A stretch of DNA of 64,000 nucleotides, from NCBI GenBank assembly GCA_021325515.1, contig JAJPHC010000013.1, forward strand, positions 436,001 to 500,000. The letters run 5' to 3'. The position numbers were made by a program, and so were the translations under genes. Position 1 is the first letter of the stretch. Each line of letters starts with the position of its first letter. The notes below the pieces were generated by a model. The model did no database searches. It worked only from the letters and a program-made list of their open reading frames with translations, and was not told the origin of the DNA. The stretch comes from Acidobacteriota bacterium (lineage in GTDB: Bacteria > Acidobacteriota > Thermoanaerobaculia > Gp7-AA8). Below, piece after piece: positions 1 to 9,504 of the stretch.

Positions 1-1
1 C

Positions 2-2602
2 TCGCTCGACCGCACGGCGGATCCGCTGCAGGAAGTCGAGCGCCACACGAAGCTCATCGTCGACTGGGCGCGCACGCGCGGGCCGTTGCAGTCATTCGGC
101 GTGACGCTCGATGCGCCGAACGCGGACGTCGCGGCATATGCGATCAAGCGCCTCGCGGTGAGCGCCCAGGGGCTGAACGTCGCCGACCGCATCGTGGTCA
201 GCGGAGAGCCGCTGGAGGCAGCATCCGCATATTTCGACGAGATCCTCACCGATGCGCCGAACGTCGCCGCCACGATGAAGTGGATCGCGGAAAAGGATCC
301 CTCCAAGAAGATCATCGCGACCGTGACGCCGCAGTCGCCGAATGCGTTCTTCGATGCCGCGCAGGCATTCGCGGCAGGCGCCACGCGCGTCTTTCTCGCG
401 GGTGCAGCAGATCCGGCGGCGCTCGCGAATTTCAATCGCATGTTCGCCGGGGACTGGGCCTATGACTCGACTTCGCAGACGACGGTGCTCGATGCGAAAG
501 GCAACGCGTTCGCGATGCCGGTGCTGACGTTCGTGCGCGGCGAGGATCTGCGCACGATCGCCGTTCCGCGCGGCGACGCCGCGGCCGCGACGATCGTCTC
601 GCTTCCGACGGACCGGTACGAGCATCCGCATCGCGTGGACGCCGCGGGCGAGCGCGACATCACCGACACGGGCCGCAAGGGGGGGCATCTGCTCATCGGT
701 GTGCAGCCGGTGCGCGCTCCGTTCGCCATCACGGCGGAACATGCGGAGAAACCGCAGGGCAGCGTGACCAAAGAGTCGCTGGAGATCGCCACGCAGCGCG
801 GCATGACCGTCGAGGAGATCATCCGCAATCACCAGGCGTATCGCACGTATCTGGAGACGATTCAGCCGCGCTACATCGCGCGCAACACCACCCGGCTCCG
901 CTTCGAGATGACAGGCGGCGAAGCCATCGAGGCGACGATCGCGGGCGAGTACTTCTCCGAGCCGAAAGGCAGCAGCGACTGGGTGTGGCAGGACTTCTTC
1001 ATCAACGGAGTCCGCTGGAAGTACGGGCGCATTCCCGAGCTCCCGATCATTCAGCCGGAGAAGGTGACGCAGCTTCCCCTCGATATTCACCTGACCAACG
1101 AGTACCGCTATCAGCTCGTGCGCGAGGCGGATGTCGACGGCTATCACACGTACGAAGTCCGCTTCGAGCCTCCGCCGAACGCGCCGGAGTCGCTGCCTCT
1201 CTATCGCGGCACGGTGTGGATCGATGCGAAGAGCTGGGCGCGCGTCCGCCTCTCGATGGTGCAGCTCAACCTCACGGGTGAGGTGCTCTCGAACGAAGAG
1301 CAGGTCATCTTCCAGCCGTTCGACAAGGATTCGAACGCGCCGCTCACCGCGGCCGAAGTGGCGAAGCGCGATCCGCATTCGATCTTCTGGCTTGCCCGCG
1401 AGGTGAATGCGGAGCAGGTCGTATCCGCCGCCGGCCGTGCGACGCCGGTTCTGCGCTCGACGACCTTCACGGACTTCCGCATCAACACGCCGGAGTTCGA
1501 TCGTCTGCACGCGCAGGCCTCGGCGTCGGATGCGCGCATGATCCGCGAGACCACCGCCGGCATGAAGTATCTCGAGAAGACCGGCAGCGGCGAGCGCGTC
1601 GTGAAGGAAGGCTTCGACACCTCGCGCACCTTTCTCCTCGGCGGCATTCATCACGATTCGGGACTCGAGTTTCCCGTGGTGCCGCTCGGCGGCATCGACT
1701 ACTTCAACTTCAACCTCGCGCATCGTGGCATTCAGACGAACGTCTTCTTCGCCGGCATTCTCGTCGCGGCGAATGCGACCAATCCGAATGTCGCGAACAC
1801 GCGGACGAATGCCGGCGTCGATTTCTTCGGCATCGTGCTGCCGACGACCAACTCGATCTATCGCAACGGAATCGAGCAGAAAGGAGAGGCCGTGCGGACT
1901 CTCCCGACGAATCTGACGCTGCGCGCCGGACATCCGTTTCTCGACTTCGGCAAGGTGGACGTGTCGTTCGGCATCTCGCACCGCTACTTCCGGAAGGCCG
2001 ACGATACCGATCCGGGCTTCGTGATTCCTTCCAGCACCTTCGAGCTGACGCCGCACATCGACGGCCAGTACGCACGCTGGGGTTACACGGTGACCGGCTT
2101 CTACGACTACACGCATCGCACGTCGTGGAAGCCGTGGGGAAATCCCGCGGAGTACGACTCCGCGCAGCAGAACTACTCGTCGTTCGGCGCGTCGTTCGCG
2201 AAGAGCTTCTATCTTCCGAAGTTCCAGCGCATCTCGGTCGACCTGCACTATCTCGATGGTCAACATCTTGACCGCTTCTCGAAATACGAGCTTGGATTCT
2301 TCGGCTCGCAGCGCATTCACGGAATCCGGTCCGGCTCGGTGCGCGCGGAGAAGGCGGCGATCGGCCACCTCTCGTACGGCTTCGTCTTCTCGGAACAGTT
2401 CCGCCTCGAGGCGTTCTACGACCACGGCCTGATCACCGACCGCACCGCGGGCTACTCCCGCGAGCCGTTCCAGGGTCTGGGCATCGCCGGCCAGACGGTG
2501 GGTCCCTACGGCACGCTGCTGCGGCTCGACATCGGCAAGACCATCGGGCGAAACGCGCAGGACGGATTCGTGGCGAACGTCGTGTTCTTGAAACTGTTTT
2601 GA
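2..2602 (+). CDS. Outer-membrane beta-barrel protein with lipoprotein-sorting-like domain (5' end outside window)
   Basis: The reading frame is open from base 2, so the true start lies upstream; the first start-like codon in the window is a TTG at 86. The N-terminal 230 residues look globular. A central part (around residues 260-450) with strands such as LYRGTVWIDAKSWARVRL resembles the LolA/outer-membrane lipoprotein-sorting fold. The last 300 residues are rich in alternating aromatic strands and the protein ends in FLKLF with a terminal Phe, the usual signal for beta-barrel insertion by the BAM complex. It probably sits in the outer membrane; its substrate is unknown. A long antisense open frame over it is a codon-bias shadow. 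Confidence 0.7.
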   Translation, partial: SLDRTADPLQEVERHTKLIVDWARTRGPLQSFGVTLDAPNADVAAYAIKRLAVSAQGLNVADRIVVSGEPLEAASAYFDEILTDAPNVAATMKWIAEKDPSKKIIATVTPQSPNAFFDAAQAFAAGATRVFLAGAADPAALANFNRMFAGDWAYDSTSQTTVLDAKGNAFAMPVLTFVRGEDLRTIAVPRGDAAAATIVSLPTDRYEHPHRVDAAGERDITDTGRKGGHLLIGVQPVRAPFAITAEHAEKPQGSVTKESLEIATQRGMTVEEIIRNHQAYRTYLETIQPRYIARNTTRLRFEMTGGEAIEATIAGEYFSEPKGSSDWVWQDFFINGVRWKYGRIPELPIIQPEKVTQLPLDIHLTNEYRYQLVREADVDGYHTYEVRFEPPPNAPESLPLYRGTVWIDAKSWARVRLSMVQLNLTGEVLSNEEQVIFQPFDKDSNAPLTAAEVAKRDPHSIFWLAREVNAEQVVSAAGRATPVLRSTTFTDFRINTPEFDRLHAQASASDARMIRETTAGMKYLEKTGSGERVVKEGFDTSRTFLLGGIHHDSGLEFPVVPLGGIDYFNFNLAHRGIQTNVFFAGILVAANATNPNVANTRTNAGVDFFGIVLPTTNSIYRNGIEQKGEAVRTLPTNLTLRAGHPFLDFGKVDVSFGISHRYFRKADDTDPGFVIPSSTFELTPHIDGQYARWGYTVTGFYDYTHRTSWKPWGNPAEYDSAQQNYSSFGASFAKSFYLPKFQRISVDLHYLDGQHLDRFSKYELGFFGSQRIHGIRSGSVRAEKAAIGHLSYGFVFSEQFRLEAFYDHGLITDRTAGYSREPFQGLGIAGQTVGPYGTLLRLDIGKTIGRNAQDGFVANVVFLKLF

Positions 2603-2696
2603 CGATGGTCCCGCGGGCTCGCGGATATGCGGGCCCGCGGTGGAACCGTCCGCCGGTCACCGCGAGCCCTCGCGCCCGCGTATCCGCGCAACCCTA

Positions 2697-2702
2697 TATA
2701 AT
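2697..2702 (+). promoter_or_regulatory. -10 element (TATAAT) immediately before asnS
   Basis: A perfect TATAAT lies 11 bases before the asnS ATG. Transcription would start within a few bases of the start codon and there is no Shine-Dalgarno sequence, so the asnS mRNA may be leaderless or nearly so. No good -35 box is visible. Confidence 0.45.
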
Positions 2703-2713
2703 CCGCCTCCTTT

Positions 2714-4006
2714 ATGGCGAACGTCAGAATCAAGGATCTCCCGCAGCACGTTGGCGAGAAAGTCACGATCAGCGGCTGGCTGTACAACAAGCGCACGTCG
2801 GGCAAGCTGCAGTTCCCCATCATTCGTGATGGCAGCGGTTACCTGCAGTGCGTCGTCTTCAAGAAGGAAGTGAGCCCGGAGACGTGGGACGCTGCCGATT
2901 CCGTCACGCAGGAGTCGTCGGTTCGCGTGACGGGCACGGTTCGCGCGGAAGAGCGCGCGCAGGGTGGCGTCGAGCTCGGCGTCGAATCGTTCGAGATCCT
3001 CGGCACCGCGCAGGATTATCCGATCACACCGAAAGAGCACGGCACCGCGTTCCTCATGGACGTGCGCCATCTCTGGCTGCGCTCGAAGAATCAGCATGCG
3101 ATCCTGCGCATTCGCAATGAGGTCGAGAAATCGATTCGCGACTTTTTCTACGATCGCGATTTCGTCCTGATCGATTCGCCGATCCTCACCGCCAACGCGG
3201 CTGAGGGAACGTCGACGCTGTTCGAGACGGACTACTTCGGCGAGAAGGCGTTCCTGTCGCAGTCCGGCCAGCTTTATCTCGAGCCGGCTGCTGCTTCCTT
3301 CGGCCGTGTCTACTGCTTCGGCCCGACGTTCCGCGCCGAGAAGTCGAAGACGCGCCGCCATCTCATGGAGTTCTGGATGGTGGAGCCTGAGGTGGCGTTC
3401 CTCGAGTTCGACGGGCTGCAGGAGCTCGCGGAGGAATTCGTCGAATACATCGTCGGGCGCGCGATGGACCGCTGCGCCGAGGAGCTGAAGGTTCTCGAGC
3501 GCGATCTGACGCGGCTCGAAAATGTGAAGCGTCCCTTCCCGCGCATTACCTATCGCGATGCGATCGAGCTGCTGAAGTCGAAGGGCATGCCTGCGAACTT
3601 CGGCGACGACATCGGCGGCGACGAAGAGACGGTCATCGCCAACTCGTTCAACGCGCCGGTGATCATCACGCGCTATCCGGCTGCGATCAAGGCGTTCTAC
3701 ATGCAGCCCGCGCCGGAAGACGAATCGCTCGCGCTCGGCATGGACATGATCGCACCCGAAGGTTACGGCGAGATCATCGGCGGCTCGCAGCGCATTCACG
3801 ATCACGATCTGCTGCTCAAACGGATCCACGAGCACGGGTTGCCGGTCGACAAGTTCCAGTGGTATCTCGACACGCGCAAGTACGGCACGTTCCCGCACTC
3901 CGGGTTCGGTATGGGCATTGAAAGGTGTGTGGCGTGGATCAGTGGAGTGCCGCACCTTCGCGAGACGATTCCGTATCCGCGCATGCTGAACCGGATTTAC
4001 CCGTGA
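2714..4006 (+). CDS. asnS: Asparaginyl-tRNA synthetase
   Basis: A 430-residue class II aminoacyl-tRNA synthetase that charges tRNA-Asn in the cytoplasm. The N-terminal 100 residues form the OB-fold anticodon-binding domain ([19 protein letters not shown]). The catalytic domain shows motif 2 ([20 protein letters not shown], about residues 202-221) and motif 3 ([12 protein letters not shown] near 397). The pairing SQSGQLYLE and the overall length point to AsnRS rather than AspRS, which carries a longer insertion. The start is the ATG 11 bases after a TATAAT box. No operon partner is evident; the palindromic repeat downstream separates it from the RNase J gene. Confidence 0.95.
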   Translation: MANVRIKDLPQHVGEKVTISGWLYNKRTSGKLQFPIIRDGSGYLQCVVFKKEVSPETWDAADSVTQESSVRVTGTVRAEERAQGGVELGVESFEILGTAQDYPITPKEHGTAFLMDVRHLWLRSKNQHAILRIRNEVEKSIRDFFYDRDFVLIDSPILTANAAEGTSTLFETDYFGEKAFLSQSGQLYLEPAAASFGRVYCFGPTFRAEKSKTRRHLMEFWMVEPEVAFLEFDGLQELAEEFVEYIVGRAMDRCAEELKVLERDLTRLENVKRPFPRITYRDAIELLKSKGMPANFGDDIGGDEETVIANSFNAPVIITRYPAAIKAFYMQPAPEDESLALGMDMIAPEGYGEIIGGSQRIHDHDLLLKRIHEHGLPVDKFQWYLDTRKYGTFPHSGFGMGIERCVAWISGVPHLRETIPYPRMLNRIYP

Positions 4007-4011
4007 CCCTC

Positions 4012-4073
4012 GTGGAGCGACAGGCGCCTCGCCTGTCAATGGGGCGGACAGGCGAGGGCGCCTGTCCCTCCAC
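4012..4073. repeat. Intergenic palindromic repeat, copy 1
   Basis: An imperfect inverted repeat whose arms run GTGGAGCGACAGGCG... and ...CGCCTGTCCCTCCAC, with nested CAGGCGCCTCGCCTG palindromes. A near copy stands before fabD (18196-18256). It contains no open frame and looks like a REP-type or hairpin element between asnS and the RNase J gene. Confidence 0.75.
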
Positions 4074-4090
4074 CAAGGATTGCTCGATCT

Positions 4091-5728
4091 GTGAGTAGCG
4101 CAACCTTCCGCATCATCCCTCTCGGCGGTCTCGGCGAGATCGGGATGAACTTCATGGTCTACGAGTACGGCGGCGATGCCATCGTCGTCGACTGCGGAAT
4201 GATGTTCCCCGACGCCGCCACGCTCGGCGTCGACGTCATCGTTCCCGACATGTCGTATCTCTTCGAGCGCGCCGACACGGTTCGTGCGGTGTTTCTCACG
4301 CACGGCCATGAAGATCACATCGGCGCCGTGCCGTTCCTCGTCGAGCGTCTCCACGTGCCGGTGTACGGAATGCCGCTCGCCCTCGGGTTCGTCGAAGACA
4401 AGCTCGATGAATTCGGCGTCGAGGCGGAACTGCGTCCGATTCAGCCACGCGACGTGATCGAAGCGGGAGCATTTCGCGTCGAGGCGATTCGCGTCACGCA
4501 CTCCATCGTCGATGCGCTCGGCTTTGCGATCACGACCGATGCCGGCACGATCATTCACACCGGCGACTTCAAGATCGATCACACACCTGTCGATGCGAAA
4601 ACGACCGACCTGGCGCGCTTCGCCGGCTATGGAGAGCGCGGCGTGCTCGCGCTGATGAGCGATTCGACGAACGCGCTCGTCCCCGGACACTGTCCGTCGG
4701 AGAAGACCGTCGGCTCCGCGCTCGAGCGTGTGTTCAGCGAGTCGCGGGGCCGCATCATCGTGACGACGTTCGCGTCGCACATCCATCGCGTGCAGCAGGT
4801 GATCGATCTCGCGCGCCGGCACAATCGCAAAGTCGTGCTCGTCGGCCGCTCGCTCGTCGACAACACGGAGACCGCCGAGCGTCTGGGCTACCTCCGCTTT
4901 CCGCGCGAACAGCGCGGCGCCAATCGCGACCTCGCGCCGCATGAGACCGTCATCCTCACCACCGGCACGCAGGGCGAACCGTCGTCCGCACTCTCGCGGA
5001 TGTCGATCGGAGAACACAAGCAGGTCGACATCCAGCGCGGCGACATCGTCGTCATCTCCGCGCGCACGATTCCCGGCAACGAGCGCGCCGTCAACCACGT
5101 CATCGACAATCTCTATCGCCGCGGTGCGGAAGTGATCTCGCACGAACGGCCGGATGTTCACGTCTCCGGACACGCCTGTCAGGAAGAGCTGAAACTGATG
5201 CTCAACCTCACGCGCCCGAAATTCTTCATCCCCATCCACGGGACGCTGCGGCATCTCATCCATCACGCGCGGCTCGCGCAGGAGACCGGGGTGCCGCATG
5301 GCGCGGTCGTGACCAACGGACAGGTGATCGAGATCGAAGGCGGCGAGTTGCGCGTGCTCGAGGATCGCGTGCCGAACGGCAAGGTATTCATCGACGCCGA
5401 GGCGGAGGAAGTGCCGGAGATCGTGGTACGGGACCGGCAACATCTCGCCGAGGATGGTTTCGTGATCGTGGTGGTGGCAGTCGACTCCGACGGGCGGCTC
5501 ATTCGCGAGGCGGAGATCATCACGCGCGGACTCGTGCATGTCGATGAGAGCCAGGATGTGCTCGATGAAGTGCGGGCGCTGCTTTCGCAGATCTTCACGA
5601 CGAGTCCCGCCGATGAGCTGCGCGATTCGGATCTGCTGCAGGAGAAGATGCGCGCCGCACTGAAGCGCTATTTCAGAAAGACGATGAGCCGCCGGCCGCT
5701 GATTCTGCCGGTGATCTGGGAAATGTGA
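4091..5728 (+). CDS. rnj: Ribonuclease J
   Basis: A 545-residue metallo-beta-lactamase/beta-CASP nuclease acting in mRNA decay and rRNA processing. The zinc-binding signature LTHGHEDHIG is at about residues 74-83, preceded by GGLGEIGMNFMV at residues 11-22, typical of RNase J. Later markers are GDFKIDHTPV, SDSTNA and the beta-CASP segment TTFASHIHRVQQ. The last 100 residues correspond to the RNase J C-terminal domain. The start is the GTG at 4091, with a weak AAGGA upstream. RNase J is found across many phyla, so it says little about lineage. Confidence 0.95.
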   Translation: MSSATFRIIPLGGLGEIGMNFMVYEYGGDAIVVDCGMMFPDAATLGVDVIVPDMSYLFERADTVRAVFLTHGHEDHIGAVPFLVERLHVPVYGMPLALGFVEDKLDEFGVEAELRPIQPRDVIEAGAFRVEAIRVTHSIVDALGFAITTDAGTIIHTGDFKIDHTPVDAKTTDLARFAGYGERGVLALMSDSTNALVPGHCPSEKTVGSALERVFSESRGRIIVTTFASHIHRVQQVIDLARRHNRKVVLVGRSLVDNTETAERLGYLRFPREQRGANRDLAPHETVILTTGTQGEPSSALSRMSIGEHKQVDIQRGDIVVISARTIPGNERAVNHVIDNLYRRGAEVISHERPDVHVSGHACQEELKLMLNLTRPKFFIPIHGTLRHLIHHARLAQETGVPHGAVVTNGQVIEIEGGELRVLEDRVPNGKVFIDAEAEEVPEIVVRDRQHLAEDGFVIVVVAVDSDGRLIREAEIITRGLVHVDESQDVLDEVRALLSQIFTTSPADELRDSDLLQEKMRAALKRYFRKTMSRRPLILPVIWEM

Positions 5729-5736
5729 GATGAAGC

Positions 5737-5817
5737 GAAATTGAAAATTGAAAATTGAAAATTGAAAATGCCGGGTTTCGAATTTTCAATTTTCGATTTT
5801 TCAAATTTCAATTTTCG
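5737..5817. repeat. AT-rich short tandem/inverted repeat
   Basis: Four tandem copies of about 8 bases (GAAAATT) are followed, after a short GC spacer, by the inverse run (AATTTTCAATTTTC). The stretch can fold into one AT-rich hairpin and is strikingly AT-rich against the surrounding sequence. It may end the rnj transcript or be a dispersed intergenic repeat. Confidence 0.7.
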
Positions 5818-5835
5818 CCAGCCAAGGAGCGAAGA

Positions 5836-6660
5836 TTGAACATCGTAGAAGCGATCGTGCTGGGCCTCGTGCAGGGGTTGACCGAATTCATCCCCGTCTC
5901 CTCCACCGCACATCTCGAGATCGTGCCGATTCTGCTCGGATGGGGCGATCCGGGAGCGGCAGCGAGTGCCGTGATTCAGTTCGGAACCTGGATCGCCGCG
6001 GTCATCTATTTCTTCAAAGACATCGTCCGGCTCGTTGCCGGATTCTTCAAAGGTCTCATCTCGCGCCGGCCGCTTGGCGATGTCGATTCGCGCGAATCAT
6101 GGCTGGTGATCATCGGCACGATTCCGATCGTCGCCCTCGGCCTGCTGCTGAAGAAGCACATCGAGTCGACTTTCCGCGGATTGTGGGTCATCACGACGAT
6201 GGTGATCGTCGTCGCGATTCTGATGGATCTCGCGGAGCGCTACGCGCGGCGCAGACAACTGCGCGAGTTCGACGAGATGAACGTGGGCGACGCGGTGGCC
6301 ATCGGTTTCGGACAGTGCCTCGCGCTGATTCCCGGATCATCGCGCAGCGGCTCGACGATCATGACCGCGCTCTTTCGCAAGATCGATCGCCCGACCGCCG
6401 CGCGCTACTCGTTCCTGTTGTCGATTCCCGCGGTCGGCGGCGCAGGCTTCCTCGAGCTCTTCAAGGAGCGCCATCATCTCGGTGAGCTCGGCTGGACATC
6501 GATCATCGTCGCGATCGCCGTCGCCTTCGTCTCCGGCTACGCGTCGATCTGGTTCCTGCTGCGCTACCTGCGGACGCACACGACCTACGTGTTCGTTTAT
6601 TACCGGTACGTGCTGGGCGCGGCGATGATCGCGCTGTTGTACTTCGGCGTCGTGAAGTAG
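5836..6660 (+). CDS. uppP: Undecaprenyl-diphosphatase
   Basis: A 274-residue BacA/UppP membrane phosphatase that regenerates undecaprenyl phosphate, the lipid carrier for peptidoglycan and surface glycans. Both signature segments are present: GLVQGLTEFIPVSSTAHL near the N-terminus and IPGSSRSGSTI near residue 165. About eight hydrophobic membrane segments are visible. I place the start at the TTG at 5836 because AAGGAG sits six bases upstream; a longer in-frame start at 5755 would read through the AT-rich repeat and adds nothing family-like. Confidence 0.92.
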   Translation: MNIVEAIVLGLVQGLTEFIPVSSTAHLEIVPILLGWGDPGAAASAVIQFGTWIAAVIYFFKDIVRLVAGFFKGLISRRPLGDVDSRESWLVIIGTIPIVALGLLLKKHIESTFRGLWVITTMVIVVAILMDLAERYARRRQLREFDEMNVGDAVAIGFGQCLALIPGSSRSGSTIMTALFRKIDRPTAARYSFLLSIPAVGGAGFLELFKERHHLGELGWTSIIVAIAVAFVSGYASIWFLLRYLRTHTTYVFVYYRYVLGAAMIALLYFGVVK

Positions 6661-6689
6661 TCAGGTCATCAGCCGGAGCGCAGCGAACA

Positions 6690-7205
6690 CTATTCGCTGA
6701 GCACCTGCACTTCGGGGATGTTCCGGTATTTCTCCGCGTAGTCCAGCCCGTAGCCGATCACGAACTGCGGCTCGATGGAGAAGCCGACATAATCGGCGCT
6801 GAAGGGAACCTTGCGCGCCGCCGGCTTGTCGAGAAATGTCGCGGTTCGCACCATCGACGCGCCGCGGCTCTCGATATAGCGGAACACTTCGCGCATCGAC
6901 AGGCCGCTGTCGATGATGTCTTCGATGATCAGCACGGCCTTGCCGTGCATATCGAGCTGCGGCTCCTTCAGGATCGTCACGACGCCCGAGGAGTATTTCT
7001 GGTTTCCGTAGCTGGAGACCTGGATGAAGTCGAGCGCGACATCGAGGGAGATGTTGCGCACGAGGTCGGTACAGAAGAACACCGCGCCTTTCAACACGCA
7101 GAGCGCGATCATTTCCCTGCCGGCGAAGTCAGCGCTGATCTGCTGCCCCATCTCGGCCACACGTTTCACGATCTCTTCACGGCTAAATAACGTTGTCTGT
7201 GCCAT
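6690..7205 (-). CDS. hpt: Hypoxanthine phosphoribosyltransferase
   Basis: A 171-residue purine-salvage enzyme converting hypoxanthine or guanine plus PRPP to IMP or GMP. The PRPP-binding loop VLIIEDIIDSGLSM (around residues 91-104) and the N-terminal LKGAVFF strand are diagnostic. It is transcribed leftward and convergent with uppP. A TATGAT box on the reverse strand ends 10 bases before the ATG and no Shine-Dalgarno is visible, again suggesting a leaderless message. Confidence 0.94.
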   Translation of the reverse strand: MAQTTLFSREEIVKRVAEMGQQISADFAGREMIALCVLKGAVFFCTDLVRNISLDVALDFIQVSSYGNQKYSSGVVTILKEPQLDMHGKAVLIIEDIIDSGLSMREVFRYIESRGASMVRTATFLDKPAARKVPFSADYVGFSIEPQFVIGYGLDYAEKYRNIPEVQVLSE

Positions 7206-7249
7206 CTATGAAAGAATCATAGCATCGCCTCTCGGGGTAGAAGGTAGAC

Positions 7250-8800
7250 GTGTCTGTCACTGAAATTGGAGTACTGCATGGGCGCTGGATGCGCCTCTCG
7301 GACCGCTTCAAGTCGCTCTGGACGTATCACCAGTTCGCGACCGGCGTGTATCGCAATCTCCTGCGGGAAAACGTCCCCTACCATTTCGATTTTCACAAGA
7401 CATACGAGCAGATCAAAGCCGTTACGGGCAAGCTGAATGCGACGGAAGTCGCGAATGCCGCGACGGATATCACGAGCTCGGAAGCGATCCTCGACCGCGC
7501 GACCGAGGTGCTGCTTCGCGCCGACGACGGCATCACGCCATCGCTCGTTCGCCGCTTTTTCGAGAAGCTGAAGCGGCAGGACGACAACATCATCCAGTAC
7601 CTCATCAAGTTCTATCTCTACTCGGATGCAGTGGAAGGCGATCGCCGTGACAAGATCGACTTCCTCTTCACCCGGCTCGGAGAGGACTTCCATGCGATGC
7701 GCGGCGAGTTCGCCTCGCGCGACTCCCTCGAGTTTCGCGAGCGCGTCGTGGCGCTTATCCACGTGCTGCGCGTCGCGCAGCCGCCGGCCGACGAAGTGAT
7801 GCGGATGATCCGGGCGATTCGCTCGATGCGCGATGAGATCCTCTCCGCCGAAGCGTTCGACGATCTCACGGACAAGAACCTCTTGAAGAACGCGCGGACG
7901 TTCAAGCACCGCGTCGGCGATCTCTACTTTCATCCCGACGTGCTGATGTCGATCATCGAGCTCAATGTCGCCGCGAAGAACCGCTTCCTCCGGCTCTACC
8001 ACTCGGAAGAGGACAGGCTCCTCGAAGAGGCGGACAAGCTGATGCAGCACGGCCAGGCGATCGAGCGCAATTTCGGCGATTCGAATCCGGGGCTCGTGCA
8101 GGAGATCGCGCGCTTCCGCAACTTCAAGGAGAAGTTCGACGAGCTGCGCGCGCAGTCGAATGTGAAGCACGACGTCATCGCCCAGCTCAAGGCGAGCATG
8201 AGCGCGATTCTCACGCAGCTCGAGGGTGGTATCGACCCGCCCGACGACGTCATGGAGATGCCGCAGGAGTTCATGATCGCCGCCGAGCAGAACGCGAACG
8301 TGACCGACCGCTTCGGGCACGACGACGTCCTTCTCCGCTTCCTGATGCGCATCGCCTCGGTTGCCGACTCGCTGCCGTCAGACCTGCCGGAGGAAGAGAT
8401 CGCGCAGCGAGCAGCCGTGCGCGACCTGCGGCTCGAACCGTGGGAAATCACCGCCTATCACAAGCTCTTCGACCGCCGCCTTCCCGATGCGGAAGAGGAC
8501 AACGAAGATCTCAACCTGCTGTTCCTGCGCGCGGCGGCGCTGCGGATCAAGATCGACGAAGAGGCGACGATCCTCGCCACGACGCTTGCCGCTGACGTCC
8601 GGCCCGAGGCCGAGCTGCAGTCGAAGGCGAAAACGAGTCTCGATACTGCGAAAGAGCTCGACGAGGATTTCGGCGAGTTTCTGCATGAAGCCGTCTACTA
8701 CGCGAATCCCAGCCTGCTGCACAAACTCTATCGATCGAGGTTTCGTCTGCTGCGCGGTTTCTCCCGGCTGTGGCTGATTTATGATCGAACGTCATCCTGA
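7250..8800 (+). CDS. Uncharacterised large helical protein
   Basis: A 516-residue soluble protein with no signal peptide or membrane segment. The sequence is almost wholly alpha-helical, charged, and rich in Glu, Arg and Leu; the part around residues 215-320 reads as coiled coil. I recognise no catalytic motif. It starts at GTG 7250 behind GAAGGT; ATG 7286 is an alternative. It lies divergent to hpt and just upstream of the FAH hydrolase. Possibly a lineage-specific family. Confidence 0.7.
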   Translation: MSVTEIGVLHGRWMRLSDRFKSLWTYHQFATGVYRNLLRENVPYHFDFHKTYEQIKAVTGKLNATEVANAATDITSSEAILDRATEVLLRADDGITPSLVRRFFEKLKRQDDNIIQYLIKFYLYSDAVEGDRRDKIDFLFTRLGEDFHAMRGEFASRDSLEFRERVVALIHVLRVAQPPADEVMRMIRAIRSMRDEILSAEAFDDLTDKNLLKNARTFKHRVGDLYFHPDVLMSIIELNVAAKNRFLRLYHSEEDRLLEEADKLMQHGQAIERNFGDSNPGLVQEIARFRNFKEKFDELRAQSNVKHDVIAQLKASMSAILTQLEGGIDPPDDVMEMPQEFMIAAEQNANVTDRFGHDDVLLRFLMRIASVADSLPSDLPEEEIAQRAAVRDLRLEPWEITAYHKLFDRRLPDAEEDNEDLNLLFLRAAALRIKIDEEATILATTLAADVRPEAELQSKAKTSLDTAKELDEDFGEFLHEAVYYANPSLLHKLYRSRFRLLRGFSRLWLIYDRTSS

Positions 8801-8818
8801 AGCGCGAAGACGCCGGCC

Positions 8819-9502
8819 ATGAAGATCTATCGCTATCTCGACCGCGGCTCGATCCGCGAGTCCTCGACTCCTCCTTCTGACGCCGTACTGCTCACACCGT
8901 GTGTGCCGTCGAAGATCGTCTGCGTCGGCCGCAACTATGCGGAGCATGCGAAGGAGCTCGGCAACGAAGCGCCCTCCGAGCCGATCATCTTTCTGAAGCC
9001 GCCGAGCGCGCTGCTCGCGCCGTTCGGAACGATCGTCAGACCTGCGATCTCGCAGCGTGTCGACCATGAAGCCGAGCTGGCGATCGTCATCGGCAAGCGC
9101 GCGCGTGATGTGCGGGCTGCGCAGTGGCGGGACTATGTCCTGGGATTCACCTGCGCCAACGACGTGACCGCTCGCGACATCCAGAAGAAGGATGTGCAGT
9201 TCACGCGCGGAAAAGGCTTCGACACGTTCGCGCCGCTCGGGCCGTGCATCGAGACGGAGCTCGACCCCGCTGCGCTGCAGGTGGCCGCGCGCGTGAACGG
9301 CGACACGCGGCAGAACGGAAATACCCGCGACATGATTTTTCCGTGCGGCTTCCTCGTGGAGTTCATCACTTCCGTGATGACACTCGAGCCGGGCGACGTG
9401 ATTCTGACCGGCACTCCATCGGGAGTCGGACCGCTGCAGGCGGGCGACACCGTGGAAGTCGAGATCGAAGGGATCGGTGTGCTGAGGAATCCGGTCGCCT
9501 GA
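8819..9502 (+). CDS. Fumarylacetoacetate hydrolase family protein
   Basis: A 227-residue FAH-fold enzyme. Family markers are [15 protein letters not shown] (about residues 36-50), the metal-binding [10 protein letters not shown] near residue 84, [14 protein letters not shown], and the closing block [17 protein letters not shown]. Relatives are acylpyruvases, oxaloacetate decarboxylases or hydratases that cleave or decarboxylate beta-diketo acids with a divalent metal; the exact substrate cannot be told from sequence. The end of the gene is two bases from the next start, so the two are probably co-transcribed. Confidence 0.9.
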   Translation: MKIYRYLDRGSIRESSTPPSDAVLLTPCVPSKIVCVGRNYAEHAKELGNEAPSEPIIFLKPPSALLAPFGTIVRPAISQRVDHEAELAIVIGKRARDVRAAQWRDYVLGFTCANDVTARDIQKKDVQFTRGKGFDTFAPLGPCIETELDPAALQVAARVNGDTRQNGNTRDMIFPCGFLVEFITSVMTLEPGDVILTGTPSGVGPLQAGDTVEVEIEGIGVLRNPVA

Positions 9503-9504
9503 TC

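Noticed and set aside
92-2425. Antisense open frame of 777 codons over the outer-membrane protein
   Set aside because: Codon-bias shadow of the forward gene; no domain recognisable.
2657-5539. Antisense open frame of 960 codons over asnS and the RNase J gene
   Set aside because: It mirrors two clearly conserved genes, has Arg/His-rich composition typical of reverse frames in GC-rich DNA, and has no ribosome site.
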